From Vibrio rhodolitus (GTDB taxonomy: Bacteria; Pseudomonadota; Gammaproteobacteria; Enterobacterales; Vibrionaceae): 64,000 bases of DNA. Each line of letters begins with the position of its first letter. The first letter of the stretch is position 1. The notes below the pieces were generated by a model. That model searched no databases and was not told the origin of the DNA. It worked only from the letters and a program-made list of their open reading frames with translations. The position numbers were made by a program, and so were the translations under genes. Where the stretch lies: NCBI RefSeq assembly GCF_003350325.1, contig NZ_QLYZ01000009.1:97851-161850 (forward strand), read 5' to 3'. This document shows, in pieces, positions 44,205-54,060 of the stretch.

Positions 44205-45332
44205 ATGGCTGAACAGTTAAACCACCTGCGTGATCAGATTGATGCGGTAGATAAGCAGATCCTCAATTTGTTGGCTCAGCGCTTAGCGTTGGTTGAGCAA
44301 GTTGGTGAGGTGAAAAGTGAGCATGGCTTACCGATTTATGCGCCGGATCGCGAAGCGGCAATGCTTGCTTCTCGCCGCGCGGAAGCGGAGAAAATGGGTG
44401 TGCCACCGCAGTTGATTGAAGACATTTTACGCCGCACGATGCGCGAGTCTTATGCCAGTGAAAAAGACTCAGGTTTTAAGTGCTTGAATCCAGAATTGCG
44501 CTCAGTCGTGATTGTCGGTGGTAAAGGTCAATTAGGTGGTTTGTTCGGTCGTATGTTCAGCTTATCAGGCTATCAAGTGAAGGTGCTGGGTAGTCAAGAT
44601 TGGCACCGCGCAGATGAAATCCTTGACGGTGCAGGGCTGGTGGTGGTTACCGTGCCTATTCACCTAACCCAAGGGGTGATTGAGAAGCTGGGTAACCTGC
44701 CAAGTGATTGTATCTTGTGTGATTTGACCTCAATTAAATCTAAGCCACTAGAGGCGATGATGCGCGTGCATCAAGGTCCAGTTGTTGGTCTGCACCCAAT
44801 GTTTGGACCTGATGTGCCAAGCCTTGCTAAGCAGGTTATTGTTTACTGCGATGGTCGAGGAGAAGAGCATTACCAGTGGCTATTAAAGCAGTTTGCTATT
44901 TGGGGTGCGAGTCTGTGCCAGATTGATGCCAGTGAGCATGATCATGGTATGACCCTTATTCAAGCATTACGCCACTTCACTTCTTTTGCTTACGGTTTGC
45001 ATCTGAGTCAAGAAAACCCAAGCATTGATAAGCTGTTACAACTAAGCTCACCAATTTACCGTTTAGAATTAGCGATGGTAGGGCGTCTGTTTGGACAAGA
45101 TCCGAATCTGTACGGCGACATCATTTTTTCTTCACAAGAGAATATTGAGATGATCAAGCGCTTCCATCAACGTTTCGGTCAAGCGTTAGATATCTTAGAT
45201 AGCCAAGACAAACAGAGCTTCATTGATAACTTTAACCAAGTCAGTGATTGGTTTGGTGATTACTCACAGCAGTTTATGGTTGAAAGCCAGAACTTGTTGA
45301 AACAAGCCAATGATGCAATTCATCGCGGTTAA
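44205..45332 (+). CDS. tyrA: Chorismate mutase/prephenate dehydrogenase (T-protein)
   Basis: Bifunctional enzyme of tyrosine synthesis, 375 residues. The N-terminal AroQ chorismate mutase spans about 1-90 ([19 protein letters not shown]). It is followed by the NAD-binding dehydrogenase domain with [17 protein letters not shown] (near 103-119) and catalytic-site segment [11 protein letters not shown] (near 196). It starts 22 bases after aroF, with AGGGATATTC upstream, and ends before a terminator; the operon is aroF-tyrA. Confidence 0.96.
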   Translation: MAEQLNHLRDQIDAVDKQILNLLAQRLALVEQVGEVKSEHGLPIYAPDREAAMLASRRAEAEKMGVPPQLIEDILRRTMRESYASEKDSGFKCLNPELRSVVIVGGKGQLGGLFGRMFSLSGYQVKVLGSQDWHRADEILDGAGLVVVTVPIHLTQGVIEKLGNLPSDCILCDLTSIKSKPLEAMMRVHQGPVVGLHPMFGPDVPSLAKQVIVYCDGRGEEHYQWLLKQFAIWGASLCQIDASEHDHGMTLIQALRHFTSFAYGLHLSQENPSIDKLLQLSSPIYRLELAMVGRLFGQDPNLYGDIIFSSQENIEMIKRFHQRFGQALDILDSQDKQSFIDNFNQVSDWFGDYSQQFMVESQNLLKQANDAIHRG

Positions 45333-45354
45333 CACATTCAGTTATGCCCAAATG

Positions 45355-45381
45355 AAAAAAGCTGCCTAAGGCAGCTTTTTT
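45355..45381. terminator. Bidirectional terminator between tyrA and the M23 peptidase
   Basis: AAAAAAGCTGCC, TAA, GGCAGCTTTTTT; perfect 12-bp arms with A and T runs on both sides. Confidence 0.95.
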
Positions 45382-45382
45382 A

Positions 45383-46375
45383 CTATTGAGTAGAGAGGTG
45401 GCTCTCTGCACTGGCGTCATTTTGCACCGTATCGACTGAGTCATCCGTGTAGGGATTATTAGTTAAATTAACCTGCAGGCGCACATTGTCATCGATCAGT
45501 TTCACTAAGGGAGCCCATTTAACTTTTTTCTCTTTTTCGAATAGATAGTTAAAGTTATCAGGAGTCCAATCCATGGTGTATTGCGGGTTAAGTGAGCGAC
45601 CTAAAAAGCGCACTTCATAATGCAAGTGCGGTCCGGTGGAGTTACCCGAATTACCACAGGTTGCAATAACTTCGCCTTTAGATACGAACTGACCACTTTT
45701 GACTTTAAACTGCTGCAAGTGAGCGTAAGAAGTCATAAAGCCAAATGAGTGACGCAGGGTTAAGAAGTTACCAAAGCCTTTTTTACTTGGGCGCACGGTC
45801 TCGATAACACCATCTGCTGGCGCGACGATCGGCGTGCCTCGGTCGCAAGTTAAATCAATCCCAGTATGCGTATGACGTTTGCCTGTGATTGGGTTAGTAC
45901 GTCGACCATAAGAAGATGAGATGCGATTGTAATCCAATGGTGAGTCATTTGGGATCATACGAAACATGGTTGCGCGAACCGCAGAGTCAACCGCTGCCGC
46001 ATCAAGACGATGTTCCAGATTTTGCTCATCTAGTGGCGCTTCGTCAGATAAACCAAGTACGCTTTCCACGTCGTAAACTCGTTTACCGAGTACATGCAGT
46101 TGATCGCGCTTTTGCTCTAATTCTTGAGAGAGGGTATGAGTCGCATCCATTTGCTCAGCATAAAGCTGCTCTAATGTGGCACTTTTCTCTTGCGAGAGTG
46201 CGAGCTGTTGATTTAATTCAGTAATTTGGCTTTGGTTGACATGGATATAAGCCATGGTCGAGCCGATGACGGTAAAACTGGCAGCAATTGAAAAGAGTAA
46301 AGCTTTTCTACTGATAGAGAAGTGTTGTGCTTCTTTACCAGTAGGAATGGTAATGGTTATTTTTTTTTGAGACAT
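45383..46375 (-). CDS. M23 family peptidoglycan endopeptidase, membrane-anchored
   Basis: 330 residues. One membrane helix near 25-46 (ALLFSIAASFTVIGSTMAYIH), then a coiled-coil stretch (about 50-95, LNQQLALSQEKSATLEQLY), then a LytM-type zinc peptidase domain. Zinc ligands fit HTGIDL (HxxxD) near 170 and HLHYEV (HxH) near 248. This layout is typical of periplasmic DD-endopeptidases or their regulators. The Lys-rich FEKEKKVKWAPLVK follows. It lies nine bases after the PilZ gene, probably cotranscribed. Confidence 0.88.
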   Translation of the reverse strand: MSQKKITITIPTGKEAQHFSISRKALLFSIAASFTVIGSTMAYIHVNQSQITELNQQLALSQEKSATLEQLYAEQMDATHTLSQELEQKRDQLHVLGKRVYDVESVLGLSDEAPLDEQNLEHRLDAAAVDSAVRATMFRMIPNDSPLDYNRISSSYGRRTNPITGKRHTHTGIDLTCDRGTPIVAPADGVIETVRPSKKGFGNFLTLRHSFGFMTSYAHLQQFKVKSGQFVSKGEVIATCGNSGNSTGPHLHYEVRFLGRSLNPQYTMDWTPDNFNYLFEKEKKVKWAPLVKLIDDNVRLQVNLTNNPYTDDSVDTVQNDASAESHLSTQ

Positions 46376-46384
46376 ACAGCTGTG

Positions 46385-46756
46385 TTACGAAAATTCCGCT
46401 AGATCCGATAGTTGCTCGATTTCACGATGCAGTAGCTGATCATCTCCAACATTGAGTTCAATAATGCGTTTTATATGACTAATACTATCGATATCAATAT
46501 GTTCAATAATTACGCGGGTTAATTCGCGCTCTTCACTGACAATCCTTCCTTCGAGTTCAATAGTAATGTCGCTTTCTGGGAGCTGAAACTTAACTGTAAT
46601 TACTTGGGTTTTGTTCAGCACATCACTCTGCGGGCAACTTAGCAGCAAACCATGCAGAGAGAGGTCTTTGACACTCGCTTCAACACTGTTTTCACCTTGC
46701 GAAACGGTTGCCAATGCTTGATATACGATGCGGGAAAATCGACGGCGCTCAATCAT
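46385..46756 (-). CDS. PilZ domain protein, possible cyclic di-GMP receptor
   Basis: 123 residues, a single PilZ domain. The cyclic di-GMP signature is present: RRRFSR at 3-8 (RxxxR) and DLSLHGLLL near 31 (in place of D/NxSxxG). The product may therefore bind the dinucleotide made by the GGDEF proteins encoded elsewhere in the window. It is probably in operon with the M23 peptidase gene, which hints at control of wall hydrolysis, but that is speculation. Confidence 0.85.
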   Translation of the reverse strand: MIERRRFSRIVYQALATVSQGENSVEASVKDLSLHGLLLSCPQSDVLNKTQVITVKFQLPESDITIELEGRIVSEERELTRVIIEHIDIDSISHIKRIIELNVGDDQLLHREIEQLSDLAEFS

Positions 46757-46879
46757 ACTAGGCTCTCTTTCAAATCCTTTTCCTCAGCTTAACAGAATAT
46801 TTCCTTATACCATGTGGAATTCTTTAAACTTAGTGATGAAGGTCGACCTTGCGCTTTCAGTATGCAATTCGTATACAAG

Positions 46880-46904
46880 AAAGGCCGCTATATTAGCGGC
46901 CTTT
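46880..46904. terminator. Hairpin after ettA
   Basis: AAAGGCCGCTA, three bases, TAGCGGCCTTT: 11-bp perfect stem, 50 bases after the ettA stop. Only short A and T flanks, so strength is uncertain. Confidence 0.7.
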
Positions 46905-46955
46905 GAACAAATTTCAAGCACAGATCTCAAATGGACCGTGTAGTAATTGTTGCAA

Positions 46956-48623
46956 TTATTTAGAAATACGCTTGTATTTGATGCGGTGTGGTTCAGCCGC
47001 TTCAGGCCCCAAGGTCTTCTTCAACCAATCCATGTACTCGGTGTAGTTACCTTCGTAGAAGTTAACTTGACCTTCGTCACGGTAGTCGATGATGTGCGTT
47101 GCGATACGGTCTAGGAACCAACGGTCGTGCGAGATAACCATGGCACAACCTGGGAACTCTAGTAGCGCTTCTTCAAGTGCACGTAGGGTTTCAACGTCTA
47201 GGTCGTTGGTTGGTTCGTCGAGTAGCAGTACGTTACCGCCCGCTTTCAGCAGCTTCGCTAGGTGGACACGGTTACGCTCACCGCCCGACAGCTCGCCGAT
47301 AACTTTTTGTTGATCTGAGCCTTTGAAGTTAAAGCGAGAGCAGTAAGCGCGCGCTGGGATTTCAAAGTTGTTGATCTTGATGATGTCAGCGCCTTCCGAG
47401 ATCTCTTGGAATACGGTGTTCTTATCGTTCATTGAGTCACGGAACTGATCAACAGATGCCAGTTTAACCGTGTCACCCATCTCGATAGTGCCTGAATCAG
47501 GTTGTTCTGTGCCACTTAGCATCTTGAACAGAGTCGATTTACCCGCACCGTTGGCACCGATGATACCGACGATAGCACCCTTAGGCATGCTAAATGATAG
47601 GTCATCAATTAGAACGCGACCGTCGAATGACTTAGTTAGGTTGTTAACCTCGATAACCTTGTCACCTAGACGCTCACCTGGCGGAATGAACAGTTCGTTA
47701 GTCTCATTACGCTTTTGGTGATCAGTGCTTTGTAGTTCTTCAAAGCGCGCCATACGTGCTTTAGATTTCGCTTGGCGACCTTTAGGGTTCTTACGTACCC
47801 ACTCAAGTTCTTTCTCAATGGTCTTTTGGCGAGCGCTTTCTTGTGATGCTTCTTGTTGTAGACGTGCATCTTTTTGCTCTAGCCAAGAGGTGTAGTTACC
47901 TTGCCATGGAATACCTTCACCACGGTCAAGTTCAAGGATCCAGCCCGCAGCGTTATCTAGGAAGTAACGGTCGTGCGTGATAGCCACTACAGTACCTGTG
48001 TAATCCACTAGGAAGCGTTCTAGCCATGCAACAGACTCAGCATCCAAGTGGTTGGTTGGTTCGTCCAGTAGTAGCATGTCTGGTTTTTCTAGCAGTAGAC
48101 GACAGATAGCGACACGACGGCGCTCACCACCTGATAAGTGTTGGATTTTTTGATCCCACTCAGGTAGGCGTAGTGCGTTTGCTGCGCGCTCTAGAGCATT
48201 ATCTAGGTTGTGACCATCTTTGGCTTGAATTAGCGCTTCCAGTTCACCTTGCTCTTTTGCAAGTGCATCAAAGTCAGCGTCTTCTTCAGCGTAAGCTGCA
48301 TATACCGCGTCTAGGCGTTTAAGAGCACCTGCTACATCAGATACGGCTTCTTCAACGATCTCACGAACAGTCTTAGACTCATCGAGTACTGGTTCTTGAG
48401 GTAGATAACCGACGTTCAGACCTGGTTGTGGACGCGCTTCACCATCGATGTCAGTATCGATACCCGCCATGATACGTAGCAGAGTTGATTTACCTGCACC
48501 GTTCAGACCAAGAACACCGATTTTTGCACCAGGGAAGAAGCTTAGAGAAATGTCTTTAAGAATTTGACGCTTAGGTGGCACAATTTTGCTCACCCGCGAC
48601 ATGGTATATACGTATTCAGCCAT
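46956..48623 (-). CDS. ettA: Energy-dependent translational throttle EttA (ABC-F)
   Basis: ABC-F ATPase that binds the ribosomal E site and gates the first elongation steps according to the ADP/ATP ratio. 555 residues, the usual length. Two ABC domains: Walker A GLNGAGKST (near 39) and GANGAGKST (near 356); LSGGERRRVA and LSGGERNRVH signatures; DEPTNHLD and DEPTNDLD Walker B regions. The P-site tRNA linker lies between them (about 240-320, Lys/Arg/Glu-rich). Cytoplasmic, no membrane segments. Monocistronic by context. Confidence 0.96.
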   Translation of the reverse strand: MAEYVYTMSRVSKIVPPKRQILKDISLSFFPGAKIGVLGLNGAGKSTLLRIMAGIDTDIDGEARPQPGLNVGYLPQEPVLDESKTVREIVEEAVSDVAGALKRLDAVYAAYAEEDADFDALAKEQGELEALIQAKDGHNLDNALERAANALRLPEWDQKIQHLSGGERRRVAICRLLLEKPDMLLLDEPTNHLDAESVAWLERFLVDYTGTVVAITHDRYFLDNAAGWILELDRGEGIPWQGNYTSWLEQKDARLQQEASQESARQKTIEKELEWVRKNPKGRQAKSKARMARFEELQSTDHQKRNETNELFIPPGERLGDKVIEVNNLTKSFDGRVLIDDLSFSMPKGAIVGIIGANGAGKSTLFKMLSGTEQPDSGTIEMGDTVKLASVDQFRDSMNDKNTVFQEISEGADIIKINNFEIPARAYCSRFNFKGSDQQKVIGELSGGERNRVHLAKLLKAGGNVLLLDEPTNDLDVETLRALEEALLEFPGCAMVISHDRWFLDRIATHIIDYRDEGQVNFYEGNYTEYMDWLKKTLGPEAAEPHRIKYKRISK

Positions 48624-48879
48624 TGCCGATCGTTCCTAACTTTCTGTATACATAAACGAGTATTTTACACCAACCGAACAAGCTTTGTTACCGATACTGA
48701 CAATTGGTGCGGATTGAAAAAGCATACTAACGAAATTTGCTTGAGAGGGAAGTGGAATTGATTAAATGTGTCACACTTGTATGAAATAATTTCTATTTGC
48801 AACCATATGCTATACATAACGGTTTAGAATGGTTTATATAGCATTTTTATATAATCGTTTCTCACTAGGACGAGAAGAC

Positions 48880-50829
48880 ATGACGCCAAGGTTTTCTAAG
48901 ACGCTGTATCGCCTTCCTTCATCGATATTGGCATTGTCGACGATGATATACAGCGCGACAGGTAATGCCGCTAGCCCAAATTTGTCTGAGCAGCGTGAGT
49001 TGTATGACAAGGCGCAGCAACTGCTGGACCAAAAGCAAGTTGAGCAGTACTTGCAACTGCGCCCACAGATCGCAAGTTATCCACTAACACCGTATGTTGA
49101 TTATCGAACTTTTCTGGTGCAATTAGGTGATAAGTCCCCAAAACAAGTAGAGGACTTTATTGATAAGCACCAAAGTTTTCCCTTTTCGACTCGTATCAGA
49201 GCGCCGTATTTGGATCAGTTAGCTCGCCGCGGTGAGTGGCAGACTATGTTGGCTTTTCAAACCGAGCTGCCGCGTGGCGAGAAATATCAGTGCCATTACT
49301 ACAATGCGCAATTGCAAACGGGCAATACCGAACTGGCATTCAAAGGCGCGGAAGATATGTGGCTGCATGGTCGTAGCGTGGCTGATGCCTGTGACCCACT
49401 ATTTGCCGCTTGGGATAAAGCCGGGTTAAAAACCGATCAGCAAGTGTTAGATCGTATGTTACTTGCTTTTGATGCGCGTAACGGCAGCTTACTCAAGTAC
49501 CTTGCCAAGCAATTAGACAGTGCGGATACTAAGCAGCAAGCAACAGAGATGAAAGCGCTATTTGCCAAGCCTGAAAGCGTGGCAACCTTTGCTAAGCAGC
49601 ACCCTGCCAATGACTTTTATGGTAAGCAGAGTGAAATGGCATTAGAGAAGCTGGCACGAAAAAATGTCAAATTAGCGCAGTCGTCTTGGGCGTCTGTCGT
49701 TAAAGGGCAGAAAATGTCGCAGCAACAAGCGCAGCAACTGGCAGACTACATCTCTTTCCGTTTGATTAATACTGACTCGCCAGAGCTTATACAATGGCGC
49801 GATCAACAAATCAGTAGCTCGCAAAGTACTAAGTTGCTAGAAAGGCGAGTTCGTTTAGCCATTCAACATGCCGATTGGACAGGCGTTGAGGCTTGGATTG
49901 CTAAATTGCCAAGTGCCAAACAAGAGTCACTGCGTTGGCAATATTGGTTGGCGCGCGCTGAGATGGCGGATGGCAAAAAGCAACAAGCGAAGCAACGTTT
50001 GGAAAACATCGCGGGTAAACGCAACTTCTACAGCGTTGCAGCGGCAAAAGAGCTGGGGCAATCTATAGTGTATCCGCAGTCGACTCTTGAGCTAAAACTC
50101 TCTGTGGTAAAACCGTTTGAATCATCGTTACTACGTATTGATGAGCTGATCACGCGCGATAAAATTGCGGCAGCGAAAAGTGAATGGCGCCATTTATTGC
50201 GCAGCGCAAGCCAAGAGCAGCAAGAGCAGTTAACCGCTTATGCCGCGTATAAGCGTTGGCACCATTTGACTGTGACGGGCAGTATTGAAGCCAAGATGTG
50301 GGATAACTTGGAGTTGAGATTCCCGCTTGCTCATCGCTGGTGGTTTGATTTTTATGGTGAAAAGCACAGTATAGATCCGATCACTTTGATGTCTTTAGCT
50401 CGACAAGAAAGTGCCATGGATGTTGAGGCGAAATCGCCAGTTGGTGCACGCGGCATCATGCAAATTATGCCGTCGACGGCGAAGTATACCGCTCGTAAAT
50501 ATGAGCTCACTTACCGTGGTACGAGTGAGTTGTACCAAGTGGGTAAAAATATTGAGATTGGCAGTCGCTACTTACAGAGTTTGCTGGATAAATACGATAA
50601 CAATCGAATTTTTGCATTTGCCGCGTATAATGCAGGTCCGGGAAGAGTAAAAACGTGGCGCGGGAGAACGCAAGGAAAATTAGATGCTTATGCATTTATT
50701 GAGGCCATTCCGTTCAATGAAACTCGTGGTTACGTGCAAAACATCTTGATGTTTGAAACCTACTATCGCGAGTTACTTGGCGCAGATGGTGCTTTCCTCA
50801 AACCACATGAAATGAACACTAAGTATTAA
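48880..50829 (+). CDS. slt: Soluble lytic murein transglycosylase Slt
   Basis: Periplasmic enzyme that cuts glycan strands to 1,6-anhydro ends. 649 residues from ATG 48880; the open frame extends to 48829 without SD. The signal peptide ends near TGNAA. A long all-helical U and L domain (about 35-470) precedes the catalytic SLT domain, with Glu in LARQESAMDVEAKSPVGARG (near 508) and MQIMPSTA, and AAYNAGPGRV near 587. The trpR gene follows after 15 bases, the same slt-trpR pair as in E. coli. Confidence 0.95.
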   Translation: MTPRFSKTLYRLPSSILALSTMIYSATGNAASPNLSEQRELYDKAQQLLDQKQVEQYLQLRPQIASYPLTPYVDYRTFLVQLGDKSPKQVEDFIDKHQSFPFSTRIRAPYLDQLARRGEWQTMLAFQTELPRGEKYQCHYYNAQLQTGNTELAFKGAEDMWLHGRSVADACDPLFAAWDKAGLKTDQQVLDRMLLAFDARNGSLLKYLAKQLDSADTKQQATEMKALFAKPESVATFAKQHPANDFYGKQSEMALEKLARKNVKLAQSSWASVVKGQKMSQQQAQQLADYISFRLINTDSPELIQWRDQQISSSQSTKLLERRVRLAIQHADWTGVEAWIAKLPSAKQESLRWQYWLARAEMADGKKQQAKQRLENIAGKRNFYSVAAAKELGQSIVYPQSTLELKLSVVKPFESSLLRIDELITRDKIAAAKSEWRHLLRSASQEQQEQLTAYAAYKRWHHLTVTGSIEAKMWDNLELRFPLAHRWWFDFYGEKHSIDPITLMSLARQESAMDVEAKSPVGARGIMQIMPSTAKYTARKYELTYRGTSELYQVGKNIEIGSRYLQSLLDKYDNNRIFAFAAYNAGPGRVKTWRGRTQGKLDAYAFIEAIPFNETRGYVQNILMFETYYRELLGADGAFLKPHEMNTKY

Positions 50830-50844
50830 AAGAGCGCGCAAATC

Positions 50845-51141
50845 ATGTCACAACAACCTGAGTATACTGACTGGCAACAGATCTTAGATTTGGTTAAACA
50901 CAGCACGGAGACAGAGCAACATGAAATGCTGCTCACCATGCTATTGACTCCAGATGAAAGGGAAGCGCTTGTGGCGCGCGTGAATATCTTCCGTGAGTTA
51001 CTCAAAGGGGATTTATCACAGCGACAAATCAGTCAGATGTTAGGAGTCGGTGTGGCAACCATTACCCGAGGCTCTAACGAGCTGAAATCTAAGAGTAGCG
51101 AAGAGAAGCAATCGCTGATAGCGTTGCTCGACAGCGAATAG
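50845..51141 (+). CDS. trpR: Trp operon repressor
   Basis: Tryptophan-activated repressor of trp biosynthesis genes. 98 residues. The core LLTPDEREALVARVNIFREL (near 32-51) and the helix-turn-helix (LSQRQISQMLGVGVATITRGSNELK, about 56-80) are characteristic. Start ATG 50845, with AAGAGCGCG upstream. Its targets are not in this window, but three other aromatic amino-acid control systems are. Confidence 0.95.
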   Translation: MSQQPEYTDWQQILDLVKHSTETEQHEMLLTMLLTPDEREALVARVNIFRELLKGDLSQRQISQMLGVGVATITRGSNELKSKSSEEKQSLIALLDSE

Positions 51142-51146
51142 AATCT

Positions 51147-51172
51147 AAAAAGGTGCCGATGGCACCTTTTTT
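51147..51172 (+). terminator. Terminator after trpR
   Basis: AAAAAGGTGCC, three bases, GGCACCTTTTTT. Classical. Confidence 0.93.
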
Positions 51173-51215
51173 ATTGTTGCAACAAGCGGCAGTGCCAGAG
51201 TTGCTGGGAAATTAC

Positions 51216-51749
51216 TTAGAGATTGGCAGGGTAATGCTGAGGGTTAGTAAACGGGATTAGAGCAAGAATTAACGCCTGATGATAGACCGAGCTACGCGTG
51301 AGCTGATCGTGAGTCAGTAGCCCGATAGCGCCGCCTTTTTGTTTGATGTTAGTGGTGGCAAACTCTTGGTCCATTATCGTACCTAGCTCAACATCGGCTT
51401 GTAACTGCTTAGCGACATTGGGTGGTAACATCATACTGGCAGAGCGCGACTCGCCTCGGTGAGTGGCTGACTCGATTATCATCCAAGCAAAAGTCACCCC
51501 ATTCTCCACACCGGCTTCTAAACCCACATAGAAGTCTTGCTCAGGTTGAGCTAATTTAGCGTTACGCACGCGATTGCGCGCCCCTTGATAGGTTTCGTCA
51601 TTACTCATCGGTTGATCGGCGACGTCACTGGCGACGCTAACACCTTGGAAGGCAAACTCTTGCTGCGGAAAAGCAGAGTGGAAGGCACTCTCAACCGCTT
51701 TAATTTTAGCGGGGTTAAGCGAGGCTACGATAACGGTCTGCATCGACAT
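51216..51749 (-). CDS. yjjX: Inosine/xanthosine triphosphatase (YjjX)
   Basis: House-cleaning NTPase acting on ITP and XTP (NTPase of the Maf/ITPase-like fold). 177 residues if the start is ATG 51749 (SD AGGA eight bases upstream); ATG 51743 is an alternative. Motifs: IVASLNPAKIKAVESAF, SDVADQPMSNDETYQGARNR, YVGLEAGVE, and GGAIGLLT near the end. Its 5' end overlaps the 3' end of the upstream GGDEF-EAL gene by 35 bases, so the two are coupled. Confidence 0.88.
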   Translation of the reverse strand: MSMQTVIVASLNPAKIKAVESAFHSAFPQQEFAFQGVSVASDVADQPMSNDETYQGARNRVRNAKLAQPEQDFYVGLEAGVENGVTFAWMIIESATHRGESRSASMMLPPNVAKQLQADVELGTIMDQEFATTNIKQKGGAIGLLTHDQLTRSSVYHQALILALIPFTNPQHYPANL

Positions 51750-54060
51750 GGTTCTCATCCTGTGTGGTGGTCGCAAATTTTTCCAATTGCTGTAATTCAA
51801 TAGGGCGAGAAAGATAATAGCCTTGCATATAGTCACATTGGTTTTCAGCAAGCCATTGGTGCATATCTTCGGTCTCAATCCCCTCGGCAGTGACGAGCAT
51901 TGCTTGTGAATGACACAGCTCAACAATCGGCTTCACGACTCGACGATTATTGGTTTTTATCAGAGCCGCTAGAAATTCGCGATCGAGCTTTATTTTTTGT
52001 ACTGGGTATTTTACTAGTTGTGAGATGGAAGTATAGCCAGAGCCGAAATCGTCAATTGCCAGCTTAAATCCCATCGTTGCCAGTTCGTGTAATAACGGAA
52101 AACCTTGCGAGTCGGTGGCAAATGTTTCTGTGATTTCAAAGTCTATCAAGTTGGGTTCAACATGATATTGCATCGATTTCTCACGAATAAAGCTCGCCAG
52201 TTGTTTTGAATCGAGCTCTGCGGATGAAAGGTTGATCGACACTTGAACAGGATCGGTAAAGTTACTCTGAATGGTATTGAAATCGCGAAATGTTTGTTCG
52301 ATAACCCAGCGGTCAATAAGACCAAACAAGCCAGTTTGTTCTGAAATAGGAATAAATTCATTGGGGGAGACGAACCCGAGTTTCTCCGAGTGCCAGCGCA
52401 GCAGGGCCTCTACGCCAACCACTTTGTTGCCGCCTTGGTTAAAGTAAGGCTGGTACAGCAAACTAAATTCTTGATTGAAGTGTCCGCTGCGCAACTCACG
52501 TTCGATTTGCGTACGACGACGTATCTCTTGATCCAGTTCCGATGAATAGTAGGACAGCTGATTTTTGCCAGCCTTTTTAGCTTGATACATTGCCGTATCG
52601 GCGTTAGTTAAGAGCGCTTCTAAGTTGTCACCATCACATGGATAGCGGGCGATACCTACACTGGCGGTGATCGGTAAGTGCTCTTCCCAGTTTAGAGTTG
52701 GCTCAACTAAAGGTTTGAAGAAGTCTTGCGCAAAACCATCAATATCAAACTGGTGTATCTGAGTCTCAATATAGATCGCGAATTCATCACCCGATAATCG
52801 CGCGGCTAAGCTATGGATTGGTGAGCTATGTTGCCAATGATTACATACACATTGAATGTGCTTGGCAAAATCACTGAGTAGTTTGTCTCCACGATCATGA
52901 CCGTATTTGTCGTTCACGTATTTAAAGTTATCGAGGTCGATAAACAAGATCCATGCGTGTTTGTCGGATGTGGAGCTCTCCAATTGCATACTGGCGTGAT
53001 TTTGAAATTGGTATCGGTTAGCAAGCCCGGTGAGGTGGTCATTCTCTGCTAATGCTTTGGCTTTTTGATAAGCTGATTGCAGCTCTAAGTACATGCTGTA
53101 AAAGCGCTCGGAGAGGCGCCCAATTTCATCGTCATTAGTAAATTTATCGATGTTGTCGCGTTGTTGTTGCTCCACTTCATGCAACTGTCTATCAAGTCGC
53201 ACCAAAGGGCTGATGACGTGGCGATAGAGCAATACAATCAGTATCAGCAGGGTCACTACAGACGAGGCGATAAAGAACACCAGTAATTTATGCTGTATTG
53301 ATCGTAGCTTGTCGGCAAGTAAATACTCCGCCGGGTCTAAATTGGCGTAAAGGTCCGATTGCAACTGTGTTGAGATCATCAATCCGGTTTTAGTGACGGA
53401 CTCTGAAGTGAAAAATATCGAACTTTGGTTATCGAATTCAATCTGTTGCCTTAATTGATCGAACTCCTCTAGTGTCAGGTAAACCAAGAAGAAGGATGGA
53501 GATTGCGTCTCGGCGTTATAACTGGTGCCCCAGGCGGTCGGATTAATAACTTGGTAGTAGATCAGTAGGCTTCGACCTTGCTGATCCCGGCTAAAGCCGA
53601 TGTGTTGTTGCGGACTGACTTGGGTAAAAGTGCGCTGTATGTATTTGAGTACTTGGTTGTCGATTTTAGACAGCGGATCGTAAGTATTATCGAGATAAAA
53701 GCGCGGAGTGAATTGATTGTCTAATACCGCGATACCAATTGAATCGTTGGAGATCGACTCGAAACTAGCAATGGAGCCTTGCAAGTTAGCGAGCATTTTC
53801 ATTTCCACGACCGGATTGTCTGGAGCGTTTAGGTATTGCTGAACGATATCGCTACGAGAAATTGTTAGCGCATAGCTGTTAATTAGCGAATAGGATTGAC
53901 GAAAATGACCGGCGAGCTTTTCCATCGTCAGCTGTAAATAACTGGTTTCTCTTTTTATCAGGGAGTCTTTTTGATTTTGGTATATGCCGTAACTCGAAAT
54001 TGCTGCACTCAAGAGTATGACAGGAGTAACCAGAAGTAAGACTCGAGTATTGAGTTTCAT
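51715..54060 (-). CDS. GGDEF-EAL protein with periplasmic sensor, probable cyclic di-GMP phosphodiesterase
   Basis: 781 residues. Two membrane helices (about 7-26 and 260-282) enclose a periplasmic sensor region of about 230 residues. HAMP-like linker follows (about 285-335), then GGDEF (about 345-505) and EAL (about 515-770). The GGDEF motif is SGDEF (423-427) and no I-site RxxD precedes it. EAL looks complete: VEALLRW, INLSS, FEITE, DDFGSGY, KLDREF, TAEGIE and QGYYLS. Phosphodiesterase activity is therefore expected; cyclase activity is doubtful. Overlaps yjjX downstream. Confidence 0.9.
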   Translation of the reverse strand: MKLNTRVLLLVTPVILLSAAISSYGIYQNQKDSLIKRETSYLQLTMEKLAGHFRQSYSLINSYALTISRSDIVQQYLNAPDNPVVEMKMLANLQGSIASFESISNDSIGIAVLDNQFTPRFYLDNTYDPLSKIDNQVLKYIQRTFTQVSPQQHIGFSRDQQGRSLLIYYQVINPTAWGTSYNAETQSPSFFLVYLTLEEFDQLRQQIEFDNQSSIFFTSESVTKTGLMISTQLQSDLYANLDPAEYLLADKLRSIQHKLLVFFIASSVVTLLILIVLLYRHVISPLVRLDRQLHEVEQQQRDNIDKFTNDDEIGRLSERFYSMYLELQSAYQKAKALAENDHLTGLANRYQFQNHASMQLESSTSDKHAWILFIDLDNFKYVNDKYGHDRGDKLLSDFAKHIQCVCNHWQHSSPIHSLAARLSGDEFAIYIETQIHQFDIDGFAQDFFKPLVEPTLNWEEHLPITASVGIARYPCDGDNLEALLTNADTAMYQAKKAGKNQLSYYSSELDQEIRRRTQIERELRSGHFNQEFSLLYQPYFNQGGNKVVGVEALLRWHSEKLGFVSPNEFIPISEQTGLFGLIDRWVIEQTFRDFNTIQSNFTDPVQVSINLSSAELDSKQLASFIREKSMQYHVEPNLIDFEITETFATDSQGFPLLHELATMGFKLAIDDFGSGYTSISQLVKYPVQKIKLDREFLAALIKTNNRRVVKPIVELCHSQAMLVTAEGIETEDMHQWLAENQCDYMQGYYLSRPIELQQLEKFATTTQDENHVDADRYRSLA

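Noticed and set aside
51715..54060. Active diguanylate cyclase in the GGDEF-EAL protein
   Set aside because: SGDEF instead of GGDEF and no I-site; activity cannot be excluded, but phosphodiesterase is the safer call.
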